Made by a program: the position numbers and the translations under genes. From JANMES01 sp038329865 (GTDB lineage: Bacteria > Planctomycetota > Phycisphaerae > Tepidisphaerales > Tepidisphaeraceae), in NCBI GenBank assembly GCA_038329865.1, contig JBBQNK010000016.1, forward strand, positions 1 through 64,000: a DNA stretch of 64,000 nucleotides, written 5' to 3'. The notes under the pieces are model-generated. The model was not told where the DNA came from and made no database searches. It worked only from the letters and a program-made list of their open reading frames with translations. Each line of letters starts with the position of its first letter. Positions within the stretch are counted from its first letter, which is position 1. Below, piece after piece: positions 43,111-51,552 of the stretch.

Positions 43111-45102
43111 CTATTTGCCGGCGGCCGGTTTCTTCTTCGGTTCCGGCGTCGGCTTGGTCTTCACCGGCGGCACGGCGGTTAACGACGGGCTTCCCACGAT
43201 GCTCGGCAGCGCGTCGATGCTCACGAGGGCATTTTTCGTCGCCTCATTGGTCAGCAGCGGCGAAATCCCGCCGGCCACCGACGCCAGTGGATCGATCTTC
43301 CCTGATTCAGCCGATATCGCCGTCGCGGCCTTGCCAGCGCCGACCTTGATCACCGTTCCCGCCAGGCTCGGCGGTCCGGCGATCGGCTCGCTGCCGGACC
43401 AATCCCACTTGGGCTTGGAGGAATGCGCGTCGATCGCCGTGAGCTTATCGCTGGAGAAAATCGCCACGTCGCCGCTCACACCCAGCAGGGTGGCGGCATG
43501 AAGTTCTTCGGGGATTTCCCACAGCTGCGCGCCGGTGGCGCGATCGAGCCCGACCACGCCTGCCATGTCCGTCGCCGCGACCACGACCACGTCGCCCGCC
43601 ACCGCCGGCGTGGAAAGCCACCGCGGCGGTTGCGAGAAGTAGAGCCCGAGCGCCATCACGTCGGCCGGCACGTCGCGGCGGTCGCGGACGTCGTTGGCGT
43701 CGTTCGGCATTTCGAGCGGCGTCTTGCCGAGCATATTTTTCAGCGCGACCAGTTTCAGTCGAAACGCTTCGCGCGTTTTCACATCAGCGTGGACCATCTG
43801 ACGCGCCAGCGCAATGAGTTCTTCCCCGGGCATGAGCGTGGGCTTGAACGGCCTGATCCAGTGGATCTTCCCGTCGAACCGGTCGAGGCTGGCGGTGAGC
43901 CCGAGGCCGGCACTGACGAACACATCGGCGCCGTCGACGGTCACGCCGCTGCTGCTCCAGAGGGAATCGACTTCGTGCAGCGATCCCTGGCCGCGCCCTT
44001 CGGTGACACTGGTGTAAGCGCCGAGTTGCGACTGCCAGAGAAATCGCCCGGTCATGGTTTCAAACGCCATGACCGCCACCGGCATTGGCCGGGCCGTGTC
44101 GTCGATCGCGATCACGAGCGTTTCGCGCCCGGCGATGGTCGGCGCTGAAGCCAGCGACCACGAGCCGAGCGTTGAGGCGGTTTCCGTCGTCCAAAGGAGC
44201 TTGCCGTCGGTGGCGCGGAACGCGCGCAGGCAGCCGAACCGCGTGCCGCCGATGATCTGCCGCACGATGACGATCTGCGGCTTGCCCGCTGAATCACAAA
44301 GAACGGCCGGGCGGTTGAAGCTGAGCCGCGCGCCGGCCATCGTTCCGTCAGCCTTGGGGACGACGAACTCCCATAACTTTTCGCCGGTTTCTTTCGCGGC
44401 GACGATGCCGCGCTCGGTCGCGACGAAGATGATTCCACCGGCCGATACCGGAATCACCCGCTTGGCGGCGATCGGAGGATCGGCGGTGTACCACGGCGCG
44501 AGCACCGATACTGGAGCGGCGTTCGGCAGGCTGACTTTCGTGACGGCATCGAGCACGTTCTGTTGCGATTCGGTCGGCTTCCATCCGTGATCGATCGCCC
44601 GCTTGAGCAAAACCGTCGCTAAAGACGTGTCGCCGAAGTCGACCGCCCGCATGGCGGCGCGGCCCCAGGCTTCGCCGTCCACGCTCGACAGCGGAAACGC
44701 ATTAGCCACCGCGATGAAATCCCCGGGCCGAACGCCCGGTTTGGTGACCGCCGCTTCCATCGCCTGCTTGGCGGCTTCACCGTTGATTTTGTCGTACTCG
44801 GGTTGGAGCGCCGCTCGCGTGGCCGCCGGCAATGTTTCGACCCAGGCTCGCATCGAGACCAGCGCGCCGCCGCCGCCTTCGGTGCTGAACAGTGCGTCGG
44901 GGTTGTCGTGAATCACCGCATCGATGCGGGCGCCCGCGTCGGGCCAATTCTTCTGCTGGATTGATTCAGTGAGCGGCAATATCTGGTTCTTGGCGTCGAA
45001 GGACTCCACCGGCCCCGCAAACTGCGCGTAAGACGACGTGCCGAGCATCGCCACCACGGCCAAGCCGTACGCCGCGCGATAAATCGTTTGAAGTCGTGAC
45101 AT
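43111..45102 (-). CDS. PQQ-like beta-propeller protein, exported
   Basis: A 663-residue protein with an N-terminal signal peptide (MSRLQTIYRAAYGLAVVAML, cleavage near SSYA). From about 210 to 600 it shows repeated WD/PQQ-type blades: GGIIFVATERGIVAAKETGE, CLRAFRATDGKLLWTTETAS, FETMTGRFLWQSQLGAY, VGLDRATGAQLWEIPEELHA. The first 200 residues are helical, with an 'MRAWVETLPAATRAAL' segment as seen in planctomycete propeller proteins. No dehydrogenase catalytic part is present, so it is probably a structural or binding propeller. The C-terminus is Lys/Pro-rich. ATG 45102 is preferred over 45114. Confidence 0.85.
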   Translation of the reverse strand: MSRLQTIYRAAYGLAVVAMLGTSSYAQFAGPVESFDAKNQILPLTESIQQKNWPDAGARIDAVIHDNPDALFSTEGGGGALVSMRAWVETLPAATRAALQPEYDKINGEAAKQAMEAAVTKPGVRPGDFIAVANAFPLSSVDGEAWGRAAMRAVDFGDTSLATVLLKRAIDHGWKPTESQQNVLDAVTKVSLPNAAPVSVLAPWYTADPPIAAKRVIPVSAGGIIFVATERGIVAAKETGEKLWEFVVPKADGTMAGARLSFNRPAVLCDSAGKPQIVIVRQIIGGTRFGCLRAFRATDGKLLWTTETASTLGSWSLASAPTIAGRETLVIAIDDTARPMPVAVMAFETMTGRFLWQSQLGAYTSVTEGRGQGSLHEVDSLWSSSGVTVDGADVFVSAGLGLTASLDRFDGKIHWIRPFKPTLMPGEELIALARQMVHADVKTREAFRLKLVALKNMLGKTPLEMPNDANDVRDRRDVPADVMALGLYFSQPPRWLSTPAVAGDVVVVAATDMAGVVGLDRATGAQLWEIPEELHAATLLGVSGDVAIFSSDKLTAIDAHSSKPKWDWSGSEPIAGPPSLAGTVIKVGAGKAATAISAESGKIDPLASVAGGISPLLTNEATKNALVSIDALPSIVGSPSLTAVPPVKTKPTPEPKKKPAAGK

Positions 45103-45159
45103 TCGGACTCTCATTCTAATCGATCTTCGTCCGCGGGCGGTCGCAATCGCGCGGTTCCA

Positions 45160-45687
45160 TCATCTTTTACCGTCGCCACTATCCGGGCGTTGAAAAGCGC
45201 CGTCAATGTACTTCTGGGCCAGTTCCACGTAATGCCCGGCCAGCCAACGCATGTATTTCAGGTCCGCCTCGCGCACCGGCCGCACGATTTTGCCCGGCAC
45301 GCCCATCACCACCGACCCGTCGGGCACGATCATTCCCGGCGAAACCACCGCACCCGCGGCGATCAGGCACTCGCGCCCGATGTTCGACCGGCCCAGCACC
45401 GTCGCCCCCATGCCGATCAAACTCCCCGCGCCCACGCGCGAGCCGTGCACGATCGCGCCGTGGCCGATGACCACATCGTCTTCAATCACGTTCGGCTCGT
45501 CGGTATCGCAGTGAATGCACGCGCCGTCCTGCACGTTCACGCGCTGGCCGATCGTGACCGGAGCGACATCGCCACGCACGACCGCGTTGAACCAGAAACT
45601 CGTCTGCTCGCCGATGGCGATGTCGCCGGTGAGCGTTGCGTTGTATGCGACGTAGTAGCCGCCCGGGGTTTTTACGAAAAGAGCCAT
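45160..45687 (-). CDS. Gamma-class carbonic anhydrase family protein
   Basis: A 175-residue left-handed beta-helix protein of the gamma-carbonic anhydrase/PaaY family. Hexapeptide repeats are visible: VNVQDGACIHCDTDEPNVIE, DDVVIGHGAIVHGSRVGAGS, LIGMGATVLGRSNIGRECLI, AAGAVVSPGMIVPDGSVVMG. The three histidines expected for zinc are present (one in ACIHC and two in GHGAIVHG). The start ATG 45687 opens MALFVKTPGG; a longer frame adds six residues. It should form a trimer. The physiological reaction (CO2 hydration or other) is not certain. Confidence 0.9.
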   Translation of the reverse strand: MALFVKTPGGYYVAYNATLTGDIAIGEQTSFWFNAVVRGDVAPVTIGQRVNVQDGACIHCDTDEPNVIEDDVVIGHGAIVHGSRVGAGSLIGMGATVLGRSNIGRECLIAAGAVVSPGMIVPDGSVVMGVPGKIVRPVREADLKYMRWLAGHYVELAQKYIDGAFQRPDSGDGKR

Positions 45688-45764
45688 GTAATTTCTCGAA
45701 TGCAAACAAGCCGCGCGACGGAGTCGATCATATACGCTCGCTGTCCACTGCGTACGCTCCTACC

Positions 45765-45860
45765 GGGCTTGCCGCTTCAGCGGCACGCCGCGCGACGTAA
45801 TTTCTCAAGCTTTTCCCAAATCGATCCACACCCGGCATGCCGCTGAAGCGGCAAGCCCCG
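45765..45860. repeat. Family J-like palindrome, copy 3
   Basis: GGGCTTGCCGCTTCAGCGGC with ACGCCG pairs with CGGCATGCCGCTGAAGCGGC with AAGCCC, around a loop of about 45 bases. It spans the intergenic region between the carbonic anhydrase and EamA genes and overlaps the stop side of the latter. Confidence 0.7.
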
Positions 45861-46850
45861 TCACAGGCCGGTCGTCGTCGATCCGTCGATCAGCTTCTCA
45901 TCGCGCCCGCCGAATTGGCCGAGGAATTCTACCATCACATTGGCGAGAATGATCAGCGCCGCGCCGGCGAGGGCGGTCCGCGTGAGCGTGTGGCGTTGCT
46001 CGATGTAGTCGTAAATCGCGGTGAAGATCGGCTCGCACAGGTAGATCAGCGTGGCGCGCGTCGCGTCGATCTTCGGCTGGAAGAATGTGAGAATGCCGTA
46101 CGACGCGACCGTCGAGAACAGGATCAGCAGCAACATTCGCGGCCAGACGGCGCCGGCGATCACGATGCTCCAATCCATTTTCCCATGGCCGGCGACGATC
46201 AGCACGCCGGCCGCAATAAAGCCGAGCAAGCCGGTGATGACGAACGAGAGGCCGGTCAATCGGTACGCGGTGTCGCGCGGGTAGAGCACGTTCACCGCGA
46301 TCAGGTAGAACGAGAAATCGATCGAGCATCCGAGCGCCAAGATCGCCCCCAGGCCAAAACCAGATGGCGCGGCGCCGGTGAGCATCCAAATGCCGATCGT
46401 CGCGAGCCCAATGCTCATCCAGATCGCCGGCGACGGCACGCGCCGATACCACGCCATCAAAATCAGCGGTACGAACAGCACGGTGAGCGCGGTGATGAAC
46501 GAACTGACCGATGCCGTCGTCAGATCGAGCCCGAGCATCTGCAGAATCATGCCCACCGCCATCAGCACGCCCAGCAGCGACCCGCGTCCGACGCTCGCCA
46601 TCGACCAGCTTCGCCGCGATTGCGGAAAAATCGCGAACCACAACACCGCCGCGAGGAAAAAACGAAACCCCACCATCAGGATCGGCCCGGCCGGGTGATT
46701 TGCGTGCAGCGTCAACGCGGCGTTCGCGAAATCGCCGATCGTCTTGGCCCAGGTGAAACTGCACCCCCAGAAAACGGTGGCGAGCACGAGATACCCGGTG
46801 GCGATGCGCTGCTGGCGGGGAGAGAAATTGGTGGGCGTTGGATGGGGCAC
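45861..46850 (-). CDS. EamA/DMT-family transporter
   Basis: About 329 residues. Ten hydrophobic helices in two EamA halves of the drug/metabolite transporter superfamily. The first half has YLVLATVFWGCSFTWAKTIG and FRFFLAAVLWFAIFPQSRRS; the second has ALGCSIDFSFYLIAVNVLYP and ends with LTRTALAGAALIILANVMVE. The exported substrate is unknown. The GTG at 46850 (before HPTPTNFSP) is the preferred start. The longest frame, from 46982, begins inside repeat F and encodes repeat-derived residues. Confidence 0.85.
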   Translation of the reverse strand: MPHPTPTNFSPRQQRIATGYLVLATVFWGCSFTWAKTIGDFANAALTLHANHPAGPILMVGFRFFLAAVLWFAIFPQSRRSWSMASVGRGSLLGVLMAVGMILQMLGLDLTTASVSSFITALTVLFVPLILMAWYRRVPSPAIWMSIGLATIGIWMLTGAAPSGFGLGAILALGCSIDFSFYLIAVNVLYPRDTAYRLTGLSFVITGLLGFIAAGVLIVAGHGKMDWSIVIAGAVWPRMLLLILFSTVASYGILTFFQPKIDATRATLIYLCEPIFTAIYDYIEQRHTLTRTALAGAALIILANVMVEFLGQFGGRDEKLIDGSTTTGL

Positions 46851-46907
46851 GGATGATTCGGTCAGCGGATTAGCGCGGCAGATGCCGGGAACGTCAAGCG
46901 ATCGAAA

Positions 46908-46973
46908 GTGGCACGGGCGGCTCGCTCGTGTTTTTTTGCTTGGCAAAGACACGGGCGGGCCGCCCGTGCCACG
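46908..46973. repeat. Family F palindromic repeat, copy 1
   Basis: GTGGCACGGGCGGCTCGCTC with GTG on the left, and CACGGGCGGGCCGCCCGTGC with CACG on the right, loop TTTTTTTGCTTGGCAAAGA. The same arms recur at 58131-58198. It lies between cysA and the EamA gene. Confidence 0.85.
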
Positions 46974-46990
46974 AAATTCCATTTCGCCTT

Positions 46991-48064
46991 TTAGATCGAG
47001 TAATCGTCCCCGAACGTTCGCGCGTTGGCGAGCGACGCGAACATCGACTCACCAACCTTCGGCGACAGCTCCATGTACCGCTCGCGCGTGAGTTCGGATT
47101 CGAACATCTCGCCGTTATCGAGCCGCTTGAGGTACAGCCGCACGATCGGGCCGATGGGGCTGATGTGGTCGATTTCCACCGGGATATTGGCCGACTCGCT
47201 GGCCTGGCGGGAGACTTCGATGTCGTGCGGGCGGACGTAAAGCGTCTGATCGTCGGCGGCATTGGCGTGCTTGGAGATGTCGACAGCGCTCTCGCCGATC
47301 TGCACCTCGCCGTGCGCGATCCGGCCCTTGAACAGATTCACGTTGCCGAGAAAGTTGTAGACGAATTTATTCACCGGCCGATCGTACACGTCCTGCGGCG
47401 TGCCGATCTGCTCGATTTTTCCCTCGTTCATCACCGCCACGCGGTCGGCCACCTCGAGCGCCTCTTCCTGATCGTGCGTGACGAAAACGCTGGTGATGTG
47501 AATCTCATCGTGCAACTTACGCAGCCACCTACGGAGCTCGCGGCGGACTTTCGCGTCGAGCGCGCCGAACGGCTCATCGAGCAGCAGCACCTTCGGCTCG
47601 ACCGCCAGCGCCCGGGCCAGCGCCACGCGCTGCCGCTGCCCGCCGGAGAGTTGCGAGGGGTAGCGGTCGATCAATCTCTCGAGCTGGACGAGGTTGAGCA
47701 GTTCCATCACGCGCTCGCGGATGACCTGCCGGCTCGGCCGAAGTTTTCGCGGTCGCACACGCAGGCCGAAGGCGACGTTTTCGAACACGCTCATGTGGCG
47801 GAAGAGTGCGTAGTGCTGAAAGACGAATCCCACGCCGCGCGCGCCGACGTCGGCGGTCGTCACGTCTTCGCCGGCGAAGAGCACCGCCCCGCTGCCTCGG
47901 TCGGCCGACTCCAGCCCGGCGATGATGCGCAGCAGAGTCGTCTTCCCCGACCCGCTAGGCCCGAGCAGCGCGACGAGCTCGCCGGTGGCGATTTCCAGGT
48001 TCACACCTTTAAGGGCCTTGAACTCGCCGAAGGATTTGCTGACGTTGCTGACGGTGATGCTCAT
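46991..48064 (-). CDS. cysA: Sulfate/thiosulfate ABC transporter ATP-binding protein
   Basis: ATPase subunit of the sulfate importer, 357 residues. Walker A is GPSGSGKT (35-42), the Q-loop is FVFQHYALFRHMS, the signature is LSGGQRQRVALARAL, Walker B is VLLLDEPFGALD. A C-terminal TOBE-type extension follows residue 235. SFGEFKALKGVNLEI and the QEEALEVADRVAVMNEGKIE segment are typical of CysA. It is the last gene of the sbp-cysT-cysW-cysA order and is separated from cysW by a 198-base spacer carrying repeat B. Confidence 0.95.
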   Translation of the reverse strand: MSITVSNVSKSFGEFKALKGVNLEIATGELVALLGPSGSGKTTLLRIIAGLESADRGSGAVLFAGEDVTTADVGARGVGFVFQHYALFRHMSVFENVAFGLRVRPRKLRPSRQVIRERVMELLNLVQLERLIDRYPSQLSGGQRQRVALARALAVEPKVLLLDEPFGALDAKVRRELRRWLRKLHDEIHITSVFVTHDQEEALEVADRVAVMNEGKIEQIGTPQDVYDRPVNKFVYNFLGNVNLFKGRIAHGEVQIGESAVDISKHANAADDQTLYVRPHDIEVSRQASESANIPVEIDHISPIGPIVRLYLKRLDNGEMFESELTRERYMELSPKVGESMFASLANARTFGDDYSI

Positions 48065-48107
48065 AAATTTTCTACAGTTTCGAACGCCGGAAATCGTCGT
48101 CCTGGGA

Positions 48108-48223
48108 GGGTGCCCGAGAAGTCCAAAAAGCCTGACTTGCGCAGCTTGTCATCTTGAGGAACTCCGAAGGATCTAGCCGATCCGCGAAGGACGCAGATCC
48201 TTCGGAGTACCTCAGGATGACGA
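48108..48223. repeat. Family B repeat, copy 6, within the sulfate operon
   Basis: Begins with AGGGTGCCCGAGAAGTCCAA and TTGTCATCTTGAGGAACTCC, with GATCTAGCC. The inverse arm is GATCCTTCGGAGTACCTCAG with GATGACGAGG. It occupies much of the 198-base gap between cysW and cysA. A stable hairpin here could set a lower or different level of cysA transcript. Confidence 0.85.
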
Positions 48224-48262
48224 GGCGTGCATCTGTATTCACGCGATCCGGAACGCGATTGT

Positions 48263-49120
48263 TCACGGCACCACCTTCTTCTCCATCGCCGCCAGCTTCA
48301 GCTCGCGCGAATACTTCATTTCGACCAGTGATTTCACGATCAACGTTACCACGCCCAGCATCGCCAGGAGCGACGCGACCGCAAACGCAGGTGCCTGCGA
48401 AAAATTGTTCACGTACAGCTGCTGCACGTACAGCGGCAACGTCTGCTGGCTCGATTCGCCCGACGCCACGACCGCCACCGCGCCGAACTCGCCCATCGCC
48501 CGGGCGTTGCAAAGCAGCACGCCGTACAGCAAACCCCACTTGATGTTCGGCAGCGTCACGCGAAGGAAAGTCTGCAGCCCGCTCGCCCCCAGCACTCGGG
48601 CGGCCTGCTCTTCGTCGGTGCCTTGCGCTTCCATCAGCGGCAGCAACTCCCGGGCGACGAACGGAAATGTCACGAACGCGGTGGCCAATACGATGCCCGG
48701 CAATTGAAAGATGATCTGGATGTTGTGCCGGTCCAACCACGGCCCGAAGTACCCGCGGGCCGGGCCAAAGAGCAGCACGAACAGCAACCCCGCCACCACC
48801 GGCGAAACGGCGAACGGCAGATCGATCAGCGCCGTCAGCAAACTCTTCCCGCGGAAACGGAACTTGCTCAAACACCACGCCGCCGCCACGCCAAAGATGG
48901 TGTTAGCCGGCACGGCGATAGCGGCCGTCAGCAGCGTGAGGCGGACGGCCTTCCAAGTGCCGGGGTCTTCCAGCGATTCCTTATACACCTGCCACCCGTC
49001 CGCCATCGCCTCGCTCGCCACCACCGCCAGCGGCAGTACGAGAATGAAGAACAGGATCACGATCGTCAGCGCGATCAGCGTCCAGCGCACCCAGGTTGGT
49101 TCGGTCGGCCCGCGCCTCAT
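48263..49120 (-). CDS. cysW: Sulfate ABC transporter permease CysW
   Basis: Second membrane subunit of the sulfate importer, 285 residues with six helices. The N-terminus RWTLIALTIVILFFILVLPL is followed by AVRLTLLTAAIAVPANTIFG and the EAA-type cytoplasmic loop LMEAQGTDEEQAARVLGASG, which contacts CysA. The gene starts ATG 49120, overlapping the stop codon of the upstream 62-codon ORF (ATGA). GGGAGG lies five bases before the start. It uses the usual CysW length. Functional pairing is with CysT. Confidence 0.95.
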   Translation of the reverse strand: MRRGPTEPTWVRWTLIALTIVILFFILVLPLAVVASEAMADGWQVYKESLEDPGTWKAVRLTLLTAAIAVPANTIFGVAAAWCLSKFRFRGKSLLTALIDLPFAVSPVVAGLLFVLLFGPARGYFGPWLDRHNIQIIFQLPGIVLATAFVTFPFVARELLPLMEAQGTDEEQAARVLGASGLQTFLRVTLPNIKWGLLYGVLLCNARAMGEFGAVAVVASGESSQQTLPLYVQQLYVNNFSQAPAFAVASLLAMLGVVTLIVKSLVEMKYSRELKLAAMEKKVVP

Positions 49121-49305
49121 GCGAACCTCCCGGGCGCGAGCGCATTCATCGCGAGACCTGAATTCCGCTTTCGTAAAATGCTCAACCGGTTCGCCCCGCC
49201 GCTTGCGGTTTCGCAGCGTTGATCGAACAGGATCGGTGCGAAACCGGGAGCGCCAGCGACACGTGCTTCGATCCCGGGCGGATTAGCAGCATTAGAATTG
49301 CTCAT
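49117..49305 (-). CDS. 62-residue ORF bridging cysT and cysW
   Basis: A short frame starting at ATG 49305, which overlaps the cysT stop as ATGA, and ending at 49117, where its TGA overlaps the cysW ATG, again as ATGA. The product starts MSNSNAANPPGIEARVAG and ends AMNALAPGRFA. It is hydrophilic, with no membrane helix and one Cys. A GGGAGG motif for cysW sits in its last codons. The exact fit at both ends is unlikely by chance and suggests a translated, coupled microprotein. No homologue is recognised; it could alternatively be a divergent N-terminal spacer of the operon without function. Confidence 0.5.
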   Translation of the reverse strand: MSNSNAANPPGIEARVAGAPGFAPILFDQRCETASGGANRLSILRKRNSGLAMNALAPGRFA

Positions 49306-50204
49306 GCCATCCCCTTCCGCGCGAACCATCGCTGCACGAGATTCAGCCCCAGCAACACCACGAACGACGCGATGAGCATCACCAGCGCGATGCTCGCGGC
49401 TTCGGCATATTTGTTGTTCTCGAGCTGGTAAAAAATCTGCAGCGGAACGATCTCCATCCCCACCTTGTTGTTCGACATGAAAACGACCGACCCGTACTCG
49501 CCCAGCCCGCGCGCCAGCGCCAGCGCAAAGCCGGTGATCAGCGCCGGCGCAAGCTCCGGCAGGATCACGTGGCGAAACGTCTGCCACCTCGACGCGCCCA
49601 GCGACTCGGCGGCTTCTTCCAACTCCTTGCCCATGTCCTGCAGCACCGGCTGAATCGTGCGCACCACGAACGGCAGGCCGATGAAAATCAGCGCCAGCGT
49701 GATCCCCAGCGGCGTGCGGGCGATCCCCTCGTGCCACTCCGTGCCGAACGGCCAGCGGTGCTCGGCGAAGCCGCGCCATGTGATCCAAGGCGAGGTGAAC
49801 CCGAGCTTCGCCAGCGGCTTGCCGACCCAGCCGATGTCTTTGTCGTACACAGTCACCAGCGCGATCCCCGCCACGGCTGTCGGCAGGGCGAAGGGAAGAT
49901 CGATGATCGCGTCCAAAAATCGTCGGCCGACGAATCGGTAGCGCGTGAGCACCCATGCCACGATCAGCCCGATGAATAAGTTCACGATCGCCGCGACCAC
50001 CGATGTGCTGAAGCTGAGCACGTAAGAAGACACCACAGCCGGCCGGGTGGTCGCGTCGATAAACGCCTGCCAGGTGAACTCCGAAGATTTAACGAGCACG
50101 GCCGCCAGCGGGATCAGGACGATCAGGCTGAGGTAGAGCATCGAGTACCCGAGCGACAAACCGAAGCCGGGGATGACGCGAGGATTTCGACGCTTTTCAG
50201 CCAT
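49302..50204 (-). CDS. cysT: Sulfate ABC transporter permease CysT
   Basis: First membrane subunit of the sulfate importer, 300 residues. It carries SLGYSMLYLSLIVLIPLAAV, then YVLSFSTSVVAAIVNLFIGL, and the EAA loop LEEAAESLGASRWQTFRHVI, followed by PALITGFALALARGLGEYGS. The helices and loop fit CysT/CysU. It starts 82 bases after sbp ends, with no gene in the gap, and its TGA overlaps the next ORF. With CysW it forms the transmembrane channel used with Sbp and CysA. Confidence 0.95.
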   Translation of the reverse strand: MAEKRRNPRVIPGFGLSLGYSMLYLSLIVLIPLAAVLVKSSEFTWQAFIDATTRPAVVSSYVLSFSTSVVAAIVNLFIGLIVAWVLTRYRFVGRRFLDAIIDLPFALPTAVAGIALVTVYDKDIGWVGKPLAKLGFTSPWITWRGFAEHRWPFGTEWHEGIARTPLGITLALIFIGLPFVVRTIQPVLQDMGKELEEAAESLGASRWQTFRHVILPELAPALITGFALALARGLGEYGSVVFMSNNKVGMEIVPLQIFYQLENNKYAEAASIALVMLIASFVVLLGLNLVQRWFARKGMA

Positions 50205-50286
50205 GATTCATTAAGACAAAACCGTCGGACCTGTCGCAAGCGGCACGATCCGACGGCCTTGATTTTCGCAATACCTATACCCGCAA

Positions 50287-51303
50287 TCACTTCTTAGCGG
50301 AAATCTGATCGAACACGCCGCCGTCGGCGAAATGTTCCTTGTGCGCCTCGGCCCAGCCGCCTTTGTACAGGTCGGTGAGGTTGAAAAGATCGATCTTCTT
50401 AAACGTCTCCTCGTGCTTGGCGGCGACGGTGGGATCGGTCGGGCGGTAGAAGTTTTTCGCGGCGATTTCCTGCGCCGCCGGCGTCCATGCCCACTTGAGA
50501 TACGCCGTCGCGACTTCACGCGTGCCGTGCTTGTCGACGTTCTTATCCACGATCGCCACCGGCGGTTCGGCTAAAATGCTGACCGACGGATAGACCACTT
50601 CAAACTTGCTCGCGCCACGGTTTTGCGTGGCCAGCAGTGCCTCGTTCTCCCAGGCGAGCAGCACATCGCCCTGCCCTTTCACAAAGGTGCTGGTGGCGCC
50701 GCGGGCGCCGCTGTCGAGAATCGGCACGTGCTTGAACAGATCCGCCAGATACGCCTGCGCTTTCGCGGTATCGTTGCCGTTGTGGCGAAGCGCCCAGCCG
50801 TACGCGGCCAGGTAATTCCATCGCGCGCCGCCGGAGGTTTTGGGGTTGGGCGTGATCACTGCGACGCCGGGCTTCACGAGATCGCCCCAGTCGGCGATTC
50901 CTTTCGGATTTCCCTTACGGACGAGAAACACGATCGTGCTGGTGAACGGCGTGCTGCGGTTGGAAAATTTTTCCTGCCACCCGGCGTTGATCAGCTTGGC
51001 ATTGACGAGGGTGTTGATGTCCTGCGCCAGCGCGAGCGTAACGACGTCGGCCTCAAGCCCGTCGGCGACTTTTCGCGATTGCGCGCCCGACCCGCCGTGC
51101 GTGGTCTCGACGGTCACGTCCTGCCCCGTCTGAGCCTTGTAGGCCTTGGCGAATTCGGCGTTGTACTGCTTGTAAAGTTCGTGAGTGGGATCGTAAGAGA
51201 CGTTGAGAAGCTTCGTCTCCGCCCGCGCGACGCTCGCGCCGACAGCCGAGATTCCGATCACTGCCGCCAACACCGCTGTGAATAAATTCTTTGAGATACG
51301 CAT
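50287..51303 (-). CDS. sbp: Sulfate-binding periplasmic protein
   Basis: Captures sulfate in the periplasm for the CysTWA importer. The 338-residue product has a signal peptide (MRISKNLFTAVLAAVIGISA, cleavage near VARA), then LLNVSYDPTHELYKQYNAEF, TTHGGSGAQSRKVADGLEAD, and FLVRKGNPKGIADWGDLVKP. A C-terminal FYRPTDPTVAAKHEETF closes the second lobe. These are the hallmark blocks of Sbp. AAGGAAG lies about 8 bases before ATG. It is the first gene of the operon, so promoter control should act in the spacer upstream (51304-51552). Confidence 0.96.
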   Translation of the reverse strand: MRISKNLFTAVLAAVIGISAVGASVARAETKLLNVSYDPTHELYKQYNAEFAKAYKAQTGQDVTVETTHGGSGAQSRKVADGLEADVVTLALAQDINTLVNAKLINAGWQEKFSNRSTPFTSTIVFLVRKGNPKGIADWGDLVKPGVAVITPNPKTSGGARWNYLAAYGWALRHNGNDTAKAQAYLADLFKHVPILDSGARGATSTFVKGQGDVLLAWENEALLATQNRGASKFEVVYPSVSILAEPPVAIVDKNVDKHGTREVATAYLKWAWTPAAQEIAAKNFYRPTDPTVAAKHEETFKKIDLFNLTDLYKGGWAEAHKEHFADGGVFDQISAKK

Positions 51304-51552
51304 AACATTTCTTCCTTCTGAACCACTTTGATTGAGTCGAAAACGGCGCGAATCGCGCTTGAATGATCGAAGTGATTCAACACTGATTAGCAGGGACAGT
51401 GAAGTGGGAGACGAAGGTTAAATGCATCGGCTGGTTCATGGAGCGAGGGATTTTATCGACGCAGATCCAAAGATCAAGAAGGAAATACTATTTTACCTAT
51501 AAATAAAGTAGGTTATCGATATAAATATATTAAAATAAGATACTTACGAATT
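51304..51552 (-). promoter_or_regulatory. Probable promoter/leader region of the sulfate operon
   Basis: A 249-base spacer before sbp with an AT-rich block (about 51480-51545) unlike the GC-rich surroundings. It includes ACCTATAAATAAAGTAGGT, a small inverted repeat (ACCTA/TAGGT). Near the gene, GCGCGA A TCGCGC (51346-51358) forms a hairpin in the presumed leader. No gene is seen. A sulfur-responsive operator is plausible but no known box was recognised. Confidence 0.4.
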
